Assembly: GCF_000013445.1 (NCBI RefSeq)
Contig: NC_007796.1
Coordinates: forward strand, 2,640,936-2,704,935
DNA: 64,000 bases
Origin: Methanospirillum hungatei JF-1
GTDB taxonomy: Archaea; Halobacteriota; Methanomicrobia; Methanomicrobiales; Methanospirillaceae
Direction: 5' to 3'
Both the position numbers and the translations under genes were made by a program. Below, piece by piece: positions 18,192 through 27,751 of the stretch (positions are counted from its first letter, which is position 1; every line of letters begins with the position of its first letter). The notes below the pieces were generated by a model. The model searched no databases, was not told where the DNA came from, and saw only the letters and a list, made by a program, of their open reading frames with translations.

Positions 18192-19616
18192 ATGCTTGAC
18201 AGCTCCGTTATCGTGGAACGGTTTCTGGATACAAAACTTCAGGTCCATCCTGATGTGGTCAGATATATCTGTGAAAAGAAGGATGAGCGGCTGATTGACC
18301 AGATTATATCCGGCGTTCCTGATGACTGCCTGGTTGTCTCCTTAAAGCATATTCCCGGCATTATCCCGGCCCGTGACGGGATCCGGTTCCTCTCTGATGC
18401 AGAGATGGATATCATCTCCGGACGGATGGGGTCCGCACGGCCGGTAGCAAAAGTTGAAGATTATATCGCATATTTTGCTGACCGGTACAGCCGGCTCTCC
18501 GGTATGATCCGGGGGCGGTGCAACCCGGTTCCGATTGAAGCCCTCAAACGCAACACCCGGTATAAGCAGGAGGAGTTTTCGGTCTGCGGGATGGTCATGG
18601 ATGTCAGGAGCACCGGAAACGGGCACCGGATGGTGGAACTGGAGGACCCGACCGGTTCGGTGAATGTGTTATTTCATAAGGACCGTCCAGACTTTGCAGA
18701 AGCGGAACGGATCATCCCTGATGAGGTCATCGGGGTCAGGGGGTCCCTCTCAAATGAGGGAAATCTCATCTTTGCAGATCAGATCTTCAGACCTGACATC
18801 CCGTTCTCTCATGCTCCCTATACCAGTGACCGAAAAGGTGCGGCAGTTCTCATTTCTGACATCCATGTGGGGAGCGATACATTCCTAGAGGATGCATGGA
18901 ACCGGTTTGCAGACTGGCTCAGTGACAGTGAAGTCTCCTACCTGTTGGTCGCAGGAGATCTTGTAGATGGTATTGGTATATACCCTGACCAGGACAAGGA
19001 GCTGGTTATCACCAATATTTATGAGCAGTACGATGTTCTGGGAGAGATGTTAACCGATCTGCCCTCCCACATCAGGATTATTCTCTCTCCTGGGAACCAT
19101 GATGTGGTCAGGGGTGCAGAGCCTCAGCCGGCCATCCCTGAAAAGTTCAGAAGTGCATACCCGTCTTCATGTACCTTTGTTGAAAATCCGGCTCTGGTGA
19201 ACCTGCAGGGAGTTCGGTTTCTCATGTACCATGGCCGGTCATTTGATGATCTCATCGGCCTGATGCCGGGGGCAAGTTATGAAAAGGCACATGAGATCAT
19301 CCCAGAGATGCTGAAGAGAAGGCATCTTGCCCCCTGTTATGGGCGACGGACCCCGATTGCCGCAGATACCGTTGACCGGCTCATCATCGATCCCATCCCT
19401 GAAGTGGTACATACCGGTCATGTCCATATCTATGGGATCAGCAGGTACCGGAATGTCCTTGGAATAAACTCAGGGACCTGGCAGAGTCAGACCGCATTCC
19501 AGAAGCAGATGAACATCCAGCCGACACCTGCAGTCGCAATCGCACTGGACCTGAAGACATTACAACCGCGACTGTTCGATTTTATGAATGGCTCTCCTGA
19601 ACCACTCGTTTTATAA
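18192..19616 (+). CDS. polB: DNA polymerase D small subunit DP1 (3'-5' exonuclease)
   Basis: 474 residues. An OB domain precedes a calcineurin-like phosphoesterase with its metal motifs SDIHVGS, AGDLVDG, SPGNHDVVRG, YHGRSFDD and HTGHVHIYG, so the proofreading nuclease looks intact. Partner of DP2 at 56514-60374. Its 3' end overlaps the convergent TPR gene by 35 bases. Confidence 0.95.
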   Translation: MLDSSVIVERFLDTKLQVHPDVVRYICEKKDERLIDQIISGVPDDCLVVSLKHIPGIIPARDGIRFLSDAEMDIISGRMGSARPVAKVEDYIAYFADRYSRLSGMIRGRCNPVPIEALKRNTRYKQEEFSVCGMVMDVRSTGNGHRMVELEDPTGSVNVLFHKDRPDFAEAERIIPDEVIGVRGSLSNEGNLIFADQIFRPDIPFSHAPYTSDRKGAAVLISDIHVGSDTFLEDAWNRFADWLSDSEVSYLLVAGDLVDGIGIYPDQDKELVITNIYEQYDVLGEMLTDLPSHIRIILSPGNHDVVRGAEPQPAIPEKFRSAYPSSCTFVENPALVNLQGVRFLMYHGRSFDDLIGLMPGASYEKAHEIIPEMLKRRHLAPCYGRRTPIAADTVDRLIIDPIPEVVHTGHVHIYGISRYRNVLGINSGTWQSQTAFQKQMNIQPTPAVAIALDLKTLQPRLFDFMNGSPEPLVL

Positions 19617-20529
19617 TCGGGGGACGATAAGCCTCCTGTTCCTGCCGGATGTACCACGACAGCAGGATATCATCAATCTCCTGCTCCCAGGAGATGAGAT
19701 CCGAATCGCCAGGCATTAATCGGAGTGCAGCCCGTATCGCCTTTCCCGCTTCAGCATACCGCTTCAGATCCATCAGAACACGGGCATACTCCTTCTGCCC
19801 CTCCCCAAAGGCAGGATCTATCCGGACTGCCCGTTGGTATACGTCCTGGGCATCGGCTGTTCTTCCGGATTTATATAGGATCATCCCCAGGTGTGCCAGA
19901 ACCTCTGCATCATCGGGCATGAGGGCGTGTGCCTTTCTGCAGGCTTTTTCTGCATCAGCATACCTCCCCTCTGCAGCAAGAATAGTGCCCCAGGTATCAA
20001 GAAAGGGACCATACCCCGGAACCTGCATAATAACCGGTTCCATGATCCGTCGTGCATCAGCTGGTGATCCGGCCATACAGAGCACATATGCCCGGGCATT
20101 ATCAAGTTTCAGATCATCGGGGTACTGGACCTGAAGGCTGACAATATGATTCAGGGCAGCATCAAGGTTCTGCATCCTGGTATAGAGAAAGGCAAGAAGA
20201 AGGCTGCTGTCATATCCTCTGACCTCCGGAGGTATACTTAAGAGGACAGATTCCGCTCTCTCATAATCTCCCCGGTTTATAAGACCCAGGGCCAGTTTCC
20301 GGTAGAGCAGGTCCTGGTGTTCCATCAGAGTACTGGCATTGATATCAGGAAAGGTCCCGTTCTCGAACTGATCAAGCACCAGGATCGGATCCCGGGCCAG
20401 GATCCCAGTAATATTCTCCTCCGCATTAAAAAGACCGGTTGCCGCGACTCCCGGTGTACTCCAGAGCAAGGCCAGAAGGATGATGAGAATATATAAAGGG
20501 CTCATGATCAGCGATGAAGGATCTATCAA
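19582..20529 (-). CDS. Secreted TPR-repeat protein
   Basis: 315 residues. A hydrophobic leader (MSPLYILIILLALLWST then PGVAA); the start may be the internal Met at 20508 rather than 20529. TPR repeats follow (ALGLINRGDYERAESVLLS, LGMILYKSGRTADAQDVYQ). Extracytoplasmic scaffold of unknown partner. Divergent from the pyrophosphatase gene across a region with a TATA box. Confidence 0.85.
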   Translation of the reverse strand: MIDPSSLIMSPLYILIILLALLWSTPGVAATGLFNAEENITGILARDPILVLDQFENGTFPDINASTLMEHQDLLYRKLALGLINRGDYERAESVLLSIPPEVRGYDSSLLLAFLYTRMQNLDAALNHIVSLQVQYPDDLKLDNARAYVLCMAGSPADARRIMEPVIMQVPGYGPFLDTWGTILAAEGRYADAEKACRKAHALMPDDAEVLAHLGMILYKSGRTADAQDVYQRAVRIDPAFGEGQKEYARVLMDLKRYAEAGKAIRAALRLMPGDSDLISWEQEIDDILLSWYIRQEQEAYRPPIIKRVVQESHS

Positions 20530-20568
20530 TTATACCGCGATTTTCTGACTGGATGGATGGCTCCTGGT

Positions 20569-20578
20569 TCGGATATAT
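20569..20578 (+). promoter_or_regulatory. TATA box between divergent TPR and pyrophosphatase genes
   Basis: GGATATATAAATG on the plus strand ~100 bases before the pyrophosphatase start; the minus strand reads TTTATATATCC and could serve the TPR gene about 50 bases away. Nearly symmetric, so both directions may use it. Confidence 0.45.
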
Positions 20579-20676
20579 AAATGCCCCGGTGCCAATTCGT
20601 ATCGTTATTTACGTATAATCATCGAATGATAACAGATCACCGTCTCAATTCACAGTTTCGACTGGACGTGATACGA

Positions 20677-22695
20677 ATGGATATGTTATATATTGTACCG
20701 GTTTGTGCCCTTATCGGGCTTATCTTTGCTGGTCTCAGCTATGCCCGGATGAAGAAGGAATCTCCGGGTGATGAACTGATGCAGAAGATAGCCGCAGCCA
20801 TTCATCTTGGTGCAATGACCTACCTCAAACGGCAGTATACTGCCATTGCGGTATTTGTCGTTGTATTGGCGGTTATTCTTACGCTTGTAATCAACCCCTT
20901 GACTGCTATCTGTTACGTAGTCGGTGCTGGTCTTTCTGCACTTGCAGGATTTATCGGTATGTACTCCGCAACAAAGGCAAATGTCAGGACGGCAAATGCA
21001 GCACGGCAGGGAATGGCATCGGCCTTTAAGGTCTCCTTCTCTGCAGGTATGGTCATGGGTCTGACCGTGGTCGGCCTTGGTATGCTCGGTCTTTCCCTGA
21101 TGTTCTTTGTGCTGACCGGTATCACCGGAGCCGCGGATCTTGACACTATCAGTATCCTGTCCGGATTCTCCCTTGGTGCATCATCAATTGCTCTGTTTGC
21201 CCGTGTCGGTGGCGGTATCTTTACGAAGGCAGCCGATGTTGGTGCAGACCTTGTCGGTAAGGTTGAGGCAGGTATTCCTGAGGATGATCCCCGTAATCCG
21301 GCCGTTATCGCGGACAATGTTGGTGACAACGTCGGTGATATCGCCGGAATGGGTGCTGACCTCTATGAGTCATATGTTGGTGCAGTTATTGCAACGATGC
21401 TTATCGGGGCAACTGCCGGTATGGCAAGCCAGTTCCAGGGCGTTCCGACCATGAACCTGATCGCTCTTCCGATGATGATCGCCGCTCTTGGTATCATTGC
21501 ATCCGTGATTGGGTCATTCTTTGTCCGGACCAACAAGAACGAGGCTCATGCAATTCACAAGGCATTCAACTCAGGAACCTTCGCAGGCCTTCTCCTGACC
21601 GTTGTTGCCGTATACGGCCTTGTTCAGGTCCTGGCTCCAGGGCAGCTTGGAATCCTCTATGCAACCGTTGCAGGTCTTGTCGGCGGGTTCCTCATCGGAC
21701 TTGTGACTGAGTACTACACGTCCTATGATCACAAGCCGACCCGGTCCATAGTCAAGGCATCAGAGACCGGAGCAGCAACCGATATCATCGCCGGTATCGC
21801 TGTCGGTATGGAGTCTACCTTCATCCCGGTCATCATCGTCGCCGTTGCAATTCTGATTGCAAACTACTTTGGCGGAATTTATGGTGTGGCTCTTGCCGGT
21901 GTCGGTATGCTTGCAACCCTTGGTATCACCCTCTCAGTTGATGCATACGGACCGATTGCAGACAATGCCGGTGGTATTGCAGAGATGAGCCACCAGGGTC
22001 CCGGAGTTCGTGCCATCACCGATACCCTTGACTCTGTCGGAAACACAACCGCAGCAATCGGAAAGGGATTTGCAATCGGTGGTGCAGCTCTGACCGCCCT
22101 CGGTCTCTTTGCTGCATACACTCAGGCTGTCAAACTTGATATGGTCAACATGCTTGAACCGGTCGTCTTTGTCGGTATTCTTGTCGGTGCCATGCTCCCG
22201 TTCCTGTTCTCCTCCTTTGCCATGAAGGCCGTCGGAAGGGCAGCAGGGTTTATCGTGGAGGAAGTCCGCCGCCAGTTCAAGGAGATTCCAGGACTTATGG
22301 AAGGAAAGACTGATCCTGACTATGCATCCTGTATCACCATCTCTACAAACGCAGCACTTCGTGAGATGATCCTTCCGGGGATGATGGCAATTGCCGCACC
22401 AATTATCGTCGGTGTTGCTCTCGGTTCCCATGCTCTTGCAGGACTTCTTGTCGGTTCCATATCTGCCGGTTTCCTCGTTGCTATCATGATGGCAAACGCC
22501 GGGGGAGCCTGGGACAACACCAAGAAGTACATCGAACAGGGACACTCTGGAGGAAAAGGATCTTTTGCTCACAAGGCAGCGGTTACCGGTGACACCGTTG
22601 GTGACCCGTTCAAGGATACGGCAGGACCAGCTCTGAACATTCTGCTCAAATTAATGGCAATTGTTGCAGTGGTCTTTGCACCTATCTTCATGTAA
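20677..22695 (+). CDS. hppA: Membrane-bound ion-pumping pyrophosphatase (K+-dependent type)
   Basis: Start set at [12 protein letters not shown] (20677); the frame extends upstream without membrane-protein character. About 672 residues, ~16 membrane segments. PPi-site motifs [20 protein letters not shown] and [11 protein letters not shown] are present. The segment [15 protein letters not shown] carries Ala where K+-independent pumps have Lys, so it should be K+-dependent. Whether it pumps Na+ or H+ cannot be decided here. Saves energy from biosynthetic pyrophosphate. A T-run follows the stop. Confidence 0.93.
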   Translation: MDMLYIVPVCALIGLIFAGLSYARMKKESPGDELMQKIAAAIHLGAMTYLKRQYTAIAVFVVVLAVILTLVINPLTAICYVVGAGLSALAGFIGMYSATKANVRTANAARQGMASAFKVSFSAGMVMGLTVVGLGMLGLSLMFFVLTGITGAADLDTISILSGFSLGASSIALFARVGGGIFTKAADVGADLVGKVEAGIPEDDPRNPAVIADNVGDNVGDIAGMGADLYESYVGAVIATMLIGATAGMASQFQGVPTMNLIALPMMIAALGIIASVIGSFFVRTNKNEAHAIHKAFNSGTFAGLLLTVVAVYGLVQVLAPGQLGILYATVAGLVGGFLIGLVTEYYTSYDHKPTRSIVKASETGAATDIIAGIAVGMESTFIPVIIVAVAILIANYFGGIYGVALAGVGMLATLGITLSVDAYGPIADNAGGIAEMSHQGPGVRAITDTLDSVGNTTAAIGKGFAIGGAALTALGLFAAYTQAVKLDMVNMLEPVVFVGILVGAMLPFLFSSFAMKAVGRAAGFIVEEVRRQFKEIPGLMEGKTDPDYASCITISTNAALREMILPGMMAIAAPIIVGVALGSHALAGLLVGSISAGFLVAIMMANAGGAWDNTKKYIEQGHSGGKGSFAHKAAVTGDTVGDPFKDTAGPALNILLKLMAIVAVVFAPIFM

Positions 22696-22706
22696 TCCTT
22701 TTTTTG
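22696..22706 (+). terminator. T-run terminator after pyrophosphatase
   Basis: TCCTTTTTTTG directly after the stop codon; archaeal transcripts commonly end at such U-runs. No hairpin is seen. Confidence 0.35.
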
Positions 22707-22739
22707 AGATACTCGCATATAGAAGAAATTTTTAAAAAA

Positions 22740-24413
22740 TTACGGGGTTCTGATGATTCCGGATACACAGCACTCATCCGGCTCTGCATCAGGAATACCG
22801 GACTTTAACCAGCATCGTGCTTTTTCACTTTGAAACCCGGGTTTCACATACGAATATGCCATGCACTTCTCATCTTCCCTGCAGGCGTTCGCACAAGCCT
22901 CGGGATCAGGTGAGGAAAGGTCAAACACGGTATAATCTTCTCCCGGCCGATTGGTGTCTGGTTCCATATCAGTCTTCGACGGAGTCAGGGCGATATCCTC
23001 CGGCCCGATAGGAACCATTTCGGGTATATTCATATCCATAGGGTCCAGGGTCTGAATTGCAGCAATAAAAGGCGTTGCAATCATCTGGATGACCGCAGGA
23101 GAGAATGCTGCCCGTGAACAACTGCATTTCGCTTTTCCAACAACCGGTGAATCATGAGGATCACTCTCCCCGTCACGGTCGAGATCCAGCTGGGTAATGT
23201 ATGCTCCCTCAAAGCACCAATCCTGTTTCTGATGACTTTTTTCAGGACCGACATCCATCCAGTAGGTTGAGCCCCATAATCCGTTTCCGGATGGCTTTGA
23301 GCACTGAACCGCCCCGATGACCGGTGAATCAAGAGGATCGCATCCAGAACATGAGTCAAGATCTATCCCGGTGATATAGGACCCCTGCGGGCACCAGGAA
23401 CCGCTCATACTATGACTAGAAAGGCCTTTCTGCTCAACCGGAACCCATTGACTCTCCGCCCATTTCTCCTGCTCTTTTCCCTCTATCCTGCAGCATCGTG
23501 CCTGGCCTATAAGAGGAGTATCAAAGTCGCTGACGGATTGATCACCATCCAGGTCAAGAGCGGTCAGATAACTCCCGTCCGGGCAGATCTGGACTTTTTC
23601 ATGGCTGTTCTTACCGCCTGTTTCAACCGGAACCCATTCACATAATCTCCACTTTGGAGTGCCGATACCAAAAATCCAGTTGTAGGCATATGAAGTCGGA
23701 CGGTAAACGCTCACCTGATTGTCACCCCATGATGCCACGCCAACCACGTGACCTGCTTTATTGAGAATCGGCCCGCCTGAGTCACCTGGACAGGAATATA
23801 ACCGGTTGTTCTTAAAGCTGATACCGCCCCATCCGCTTTCGTCTACCGGAAGAGCTATCTTCATCTTTCCCTGTCCTGGTAATGCGCACTTGTCTCCAGT
23901 CATTCCAAATCCGACAAGTGTGAGGGTTTCACCGACAAGGGGAATATTCCAGGGATCTTCAACCGGTATGGGGGTTACCAGTACCTGTGAGGATGCTGGG
24001 GAATTGAGTTCAAGAACTCCATAGTCTTCCCGTTGCCATCCCCGATCTTCATACTCCGGAAATATTCTTACTTTTCCGGTGAAGGTAACATTTCTGCGGT
24101 TATTGGGATCTGCTACTGTCCGGACATTCCGGAGGATGAACTGCCCCTGATTCACACAATTACTCTTTCCATTACAGAAGCAATGTGCTGCAGAAAGGAC
24201 GAGATTGTCTGCAATGAGTGTCCCGGTACATCCTCCTGATCCAATAACCTCACCAACTGCTTCGAGTTCTCCATCCTGTACTGCAGTCCCGTGTGAGAGG
24301 GCTGATTGCTTGATCCCGATGGCTGGATCATCTGATGATCCAAATCCAATCAAGAGCATGACCAATACCAGAAGAAAGAGGTATTTTTTTTCGATATGTT
24401 TGCTTTTATTCAT
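22740..24413 (-). CDS. Secreted chymotrypsin-fold serine protease with three repeats and a PAN domain
   Basis: 557 residues. Leader YLFLLVLVMLLIGFG. Protease domain ~40-260 with complete triad: His77 (SAAHC), Asp130 (EDYGVLEL), Ser212 (CPGDSGGP). The residue at the S1 pocket base (chymotrypsin 189) is Tyr206, so it is not trypsin-like in preference. Residues ~265-440 hold three similar ~55-residue units, each W-hydrophobic-V ... SH ... CPxGSYxTxxDLD ... DSPVxGxxxC, with paired Cys and Asp-rich turns. A PAN/apple-like domain ends the protein (EACANACREDEKCMAYSYV). Such architecture is rare in archaea; acquisition from bacteria is likely (inference). Confidence 0.88.
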   Translation of the reverse strand: MNKSKHIEKKYLFLLVLVMLLIGFGSSDDPAIGIKQSALSHGTAVQDGELEAVGEVIGSGGCTGTLIADNLVLSAAHCFCNGKSNCVNQGQFILRNVRTVADPNNRRNVTFTGKVRIFPEYEDRGWQREDYGVLELNSPASSQVLVTPIPVEDPWNIPLVGETLTLVGFGMTGDKCALPGQGKMKIALPVDESGWGGISFKNNRLYSCPGDSGGPILNKAGHVVGVASWGDNQVSVYRPTSYAYNWIFGIGTPKWRLCEWVPVETGGKNSHEKVQICPDGSYLTALDLDGDQSVSDFDTPLIGQARCCRIEGKEQEKWAESQWVPVEQKGLSSHSMSGSWCPQGSYITGIDLDSCSGCDPLDSPVIGAVQCSKPSGNGLWGSTYWMDVGPEKSHQKQDWCFEGAYITQLDLDRDGESDPHDSPVVGKAKCSCSRAAFSPAVIQMIATPFIAAIQTLDPMDMNIPEMVPIGPEDIALTPSKTDMEPDTNRPGEDYTVFDLSSPDPEACANACREDEKCMAYSYVKPGFQSEKARCWLKSGIPDAEPDECCVSGIIRTP

Positions 24414-24784
24414 CTATATCATTTCCATTATATCCATCAACACACGAACCTCCACCAGTTTTCCTATGGATGTCGTACTAGAAAAGATGATGTGTCGTGA
24501 TCAGATTTTTTTAAAAAAAAGAATTGTTTGGTGGAATTTTTATTAAATTGTATAAATAGAGGGAATGTGTGCTTTTGTGTTTTGAACCCCGGACCAAAAT
24601 GACGAATACGTCCCCATTTCAGGGGGAAAAATTCTTCTTTCAGGCTGGATAATTCACTATGTCTGATGAATTCAGGAGAATACCCCAAAACAGAGCCCTG
24701 CTGATAAGAGGTAAAGATGAATATTCACATAATTCATCATGCCTTCTCATAGACTTTTAATGTCATGGATACAAAAAAACACAG
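24414..24784. other. AT-rich intergenic region
   Basis: 371 bases between the protease gene and the 3' end of the pilin-PKD gene, both on the minus strand. It holds several TATA-like runs (for example around 24549-24560) that could drive the protease. No supported gene or RNA. Confidence 0.5.
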
Positions 24785-25672
24785 TCACCCGACCATTATC
24801 CATCTGGTCAGCGTACAGGTACAGGGACTGTTGTTCCTCTTAACGGTCAGGGTTATCTGATATGATCCAGGTGCAGGAAACGTATGATCAATCAGTTCGC
24901 CACTTGCAGAGCCCCCATCACCAAAGGTCCAGGCACGGGTATTGGGCTGGGGTGATGAATCATCCTTGAACCGGATAGTGAGCAGCCCTCTGACCTGGGT
25001 GGTAAATGAGACCGTAAATCCTTCTCCTGGTCCACAATTGTAACAATTCTGAACCGGTACCGGGGTCGGAGTTGGCGGGATGGTTGTGGGCTCTGTGGTA
25101 GGTTCTGTTGTCGGTGTACTGGTGGGTTCAGATCCGATGGATCCTGCCCCCTCATATGCAATCAGTTGAGAATGAGTATTATCTATGATACGGATGGCTA
25201 TTGGACCGGAAGGAAGAGGAATTGCCCCTGAAATGAGAGCAGGATCATTGGCAAGGTAATACCCGTCAGCTTTTCTGAATATAATGACCCGATCTCCTGG
25301 TGACCAGGTTGTATCTGATGAGAGATAGGTAGGATCGGTGATGACGACTGAACTCTCTTCACTGGTATCTACCATGAACCTGACTTCATATTGGGCATCC
25401 CGACTCTGGTTCTCGTAATACATGGTATCCCCATTCCGGTGGACTACCTCAATTCCATCAATATTTGGAGCAATAGGTATAATTTTTGCGCCGGTCACCA
25501 CATAGGCGGTTTTCTCAACTGACGAGACCAGACCGAAGATGAGAGCATAGATGATTCCGGCCATAGCCACTACCAGGAAGATGATCAAGATGAGTCCTAC
25601 CAACGTGCTGACCGCTTTGTTATTCAAATCATGGGGAGTCATATTAGTCCCTGAATTATTCATCCCTGCCAT
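24785..25672 (-). CDS. Pilin-leader surface protein with C-terminal PKD domain
   Basis: 295 residues. Archaeal class III (Pilin_N) leader: NNKAVSTLVGLILIIFLVVA, so it is probably cleaved by PibD-type peptidase before the hydrophobic stretch. A ~120-residue beta domain, then a Thr/Pro-rich linker (PTSTPTTEPTTEPTTIP), then a PKD domain (RAWTFGDGGSASGELIDHTF) with Cys pairs. A surface or pilus-associated adhesin. A relic of its 3' end is found at ~33.1 kb. Confidence 0.85.
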   Translation of the reverse strand: MAGMNNSGTNMTPHDLNNKAVSTLVGLILIIFLVVAMAGIIYALIFGLVSSVEKTAYVVTGAKIIPIAPNIDGIEVVHRNGDTMYYENQSRDAQYEVRFMVDTSEESSVVITDPTYLSSDTTWSPGDRVIIFRKADGYYLANDPALISGAIPLPSGPIAIRIIDNTHSQLIAYEGAGSIGSEPTSTPTTEPTTEPTTIPPTPTPVPVQNCYNCGPGEGFTVSFTTQVRGLLTIRFKDDSSPQPNTRAWTFGDGGSASGELIDHTFPAPGSYQITLTVKRNNSPCTCTLTRWIMVG

Positions 25673-25694
25673 TGGATTACGCCATTATCGGGAG

Positions 25695-26063
25695 TTATTC
25701 TTTATTATTCGGAGTATATTCACAGTTTTTCTGATTCAAACTGGAAAGAGCACATTTTCTGCAGATCGGATCAATGGATCTCCGGTATCGGCAGGTGCAG
25801 GCGAGATCTGACATGGAGAATTCTTTATTCTCAAGCAGACAGATGAAACCGATAACCAGGAGTCCTGCACAGATGAGGGCAAGTGACGCAGCCAGGATGT
25901 GAGTTATTCCTCCGTTCAGGACGCAGCATTCAAATAAAACGATAAGGGAGGTGAGGATGACTCCTGTGCAGGCCCCAATGTAGAGGCCATGGTGCATACC
26001 AAGACGAATAGACAGGTTATCAAGGGTCATATGATCATATCCAATGATGATAGATAGGTACAA
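25695..26063 (-). CDS. Small membrane protein with C-terminal cysteines
   Basis: 122 residues, perhaps starting at the internal Met of MTLDNLS. Two membrane segments (GACTGVILTSLIVLFECCV and ILAASLALICAGLLVIGFI), then a short tail with Cys residues (CTCRYRRSIDPICRKC) that may bind a metal. Not recognised. It precedes the pilin-PKD gene by 22 bases on the same strand and may be its operon partner. Confidence 0.6.
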   Translation of the reverse strand: MYLSIIIGYDHMTLDNLSIRLGMHHGLYIGACTGVILTSLIVLFECCVLNGGITHILAASLALICAGLLVIGFICLLENKEFSMSDLACTCRYRRSIDPICRKCALSSLNQKNCEYTPNNKE

Positions 26064-26288
26064 GGAAGAGAAATAGGTATTGTATTGGGTAGAAACATGG
26101 AATTCAGAATACTTCAGGATAACTTCAGTAATCTCATGAAGTGATTTTCCCGGTTATCGAAGATATTCCAATCTACCAGATTCCGGGGTTACTTGGGCTT
26201 GATCTTGTTTTTATTGCCGTATAGCCAGCATATTGAAAGCCACGAACTGAAATACTGCAATTTATTGAGATTTTCTAATTCTACTCGC

Positions 26289-26336
26289 ATGTAGCAGTTG
26301 TAACAGGTGTAGCACTTCTATGAAAAAGAGACCTTC
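26289..26336 (+). repeat. Left arm of ~48-bp inverted repeat
   Basis: Begins ATGTAGCAGTTGTAACAG and continues to ACCTTCA. The reverse complement of 32936-32983 matches it with only a few mismatches. The arms enclose 6.6 kb holding the duplicated Rpn/TPR cassettes and the MntA/HepT pair. Confidence 0.75.
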
Positions 26337-26499
26337 ACAATTTTTTTGGTATTGGAAGCGATCTATTCATTGATCCCTTCAGATCCATATACAACCATAA
26401 TAAACCACATTCGGTGAGTTTGTTTATAGAATCGGTTGATATCCATTCAGGTGAATATATGTGATACGTTCAATTGATTGAATGAGAATTTCAGGTGGA

Positions 26500-26692
26500 G
26501 AAAGACAGGCTCATAGGTTTCATTCCGGTCGAAGGATTCAAAACATCTGCTCTCTTCTCTGCTCGGTTTAACGACAGGTAAACCGAATCCAGATAGAACG
26601 CTTAAGGACCCATTTCTTTTACGTAATTATTCACATGAAAGATAATAATCCGAACATTAAACTGCTGTCGGAAATGGATTATCAATTCCCTT
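26500..26692 (+). pseudogene. Decayed Rpn-family gene fragment
   Basis: Aligns by eye with the Rpn genes at 28130-28320 and 31540-31730: CTGCTCTCTTCTCTGCT is shared, and spaced matches continue through ACCCATTTCTTTTACG (versus ACCCGTTCCTCTTACG) to AAATGGATTATCAATTC (versus GAATGGAGATCAGTTC). Frameshifted and stop-ridden. An older copy of the same family. Confidence 0.65.
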
Positions 26693-26752
26693 TTCCAGGT
26701 GCACAGGAATCGTCCCTATAACCCGGCCCCGAATAAGGGTTATTTCACATTT

Positions 26753-27751
26753 CTACAAACGAATACTCTTATTAACTGGCTCTATTGTTCTGATGGCAGA
26801 GTTGGTTTCTCCACATGCATTCCGGATGGTTAAATTGACTTCATAGGCAGCAGAAAGCCCAAGTGGACCTAAATTTTGCGCTGTTCCAGTTCCATTCGTC
26901 CGGGATCCAAAGTCCCATACCATCTCGACCGGTACAGAGGGAGTTCCATTATCAGTCAGGTAGAATCGGACCTGATACGGATTAATGCTGATGACTTCAT
27001 ATTCAAAGGAGGCATCGGGTTTTGTGCATTGTATTCTGGATGAATCAGAGGGGTTACGTTCATTTCCAGGATCTGGCATTGCAGCAGGTATCTGATGAGA
27101 AGTCTGGACAGCCGGTGCGGGCATGTACGGAGTTATGAGAGGTGATGGTTGCATTTTTTGAAGGTTTGCAGGTGCAGTGGCTGGTCCAGGTCCGGGAAAG
27201 GTGACGAGCAGTATCATGAGGCACACCATACTTGCACATACAATAAAGATTGCGAAGAGATGTGTGGTTTTCACGCCCATCCGGGTGAGATACTTCAGGA
27301 GTGATGTATCAAGATAGAAAAGGATGAAGATGAGTCCACATACCCCGATTATATGAAGGGCGGGGTAGATAACTGCCATATCCAGAAGGAGGAGTGAAGC
27401 ATACATGATGAGGAGTATGCAACCGATACACAGGCAGGCAGCATTCCTTATAAAACGGAGAATATCATTTCGATTAATTCTGCCAGTTACCGGGACAGGG
27501 GACTCTGTTTTCCGGTCATCGTCATTCAGATAGGTAACCATCAGTTCATGGAGGTTTTTCAGATAGATCTGATTGTCAGGGTCAAACCGGATTGCATTCA
27601 GAAAATTTGCATGTGCCTCGTGATAGTCATGCAGACGGACCTGACACATTCCCAGACCATTCCAGGCTCTTGCGTCTGTTTTGTCATAATCGATGAGTTG
27701 TCGAAATTTCATGGTGGCCCGTTGGTAATCCCCCTGATGAAAGAGTTTCAT
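26753..27751 (-). CDS. TPR / four-TM / PKD-like protein
   Basis: 332 residues. Residues 1-75 are two TPR units (MKLFHQGDYQRATMKFRQL, ARAWNGLGMCQVRLHDYHEA). About 105-190 contain four hydrophobic segments. A Pro-rich linker leads to a C-terminal PKD-like beta domain (MVWDFGSRTNGTGTAQNLG). The TPR would face the cytoplasm and the PKD-like domain the outside. Its 5' end is duplicated as the truncated gene at 30897-31160. Divergent from the Rpn gene at 27925. Function unknown. Confidence 0.7.
   Translation of the reverse strand: MKLFHQGDYQRATMKFRQLIDYDKTDARAWNGLGMCQVRLHDYHEAHANFLNAIRFDPDNQIYLKNLHELMVTYLNDDDRKTESPVPVTGRINRNDILRFIRNAACLCIGCILLIMYASLLLLDMAVIYPALHIIGVCGLIFILFYLDTSLLKYLTRMGVKTTHLFAIFIVCASMVCLMILLVTFPGPGPATAPANLQKMQPSPLITPYMPAPAVQTSHQIPAAMPDPGNERNPSDSSRIQCTKPDASFEYEVISINPYQVRFYLTDNGTPSVPVEMVWDFGSRTNGTGTAQNLGPLGLSAAYEVNLTIRNACGETNSAIRTIEPVNKSIRL

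Larger units (their letters stand above)
26064..26752. other. Gene-poor region with repeat and Rpn relic
   Basis: 689 bases without an intact gene. It contains one arm of a long inverted repeat (26289-26336) and the decayed Rpn gene (26500-26692). The remainder is AT-rich with no supported feature. Confidence 0.6.

Noticed and set aside
24464-24688. 74-codon minus-strand frame before the protease gene
   Set aside because: AT-rich stretch with TATA-like runs and poly-Lys/Phe codons; looks like chance.
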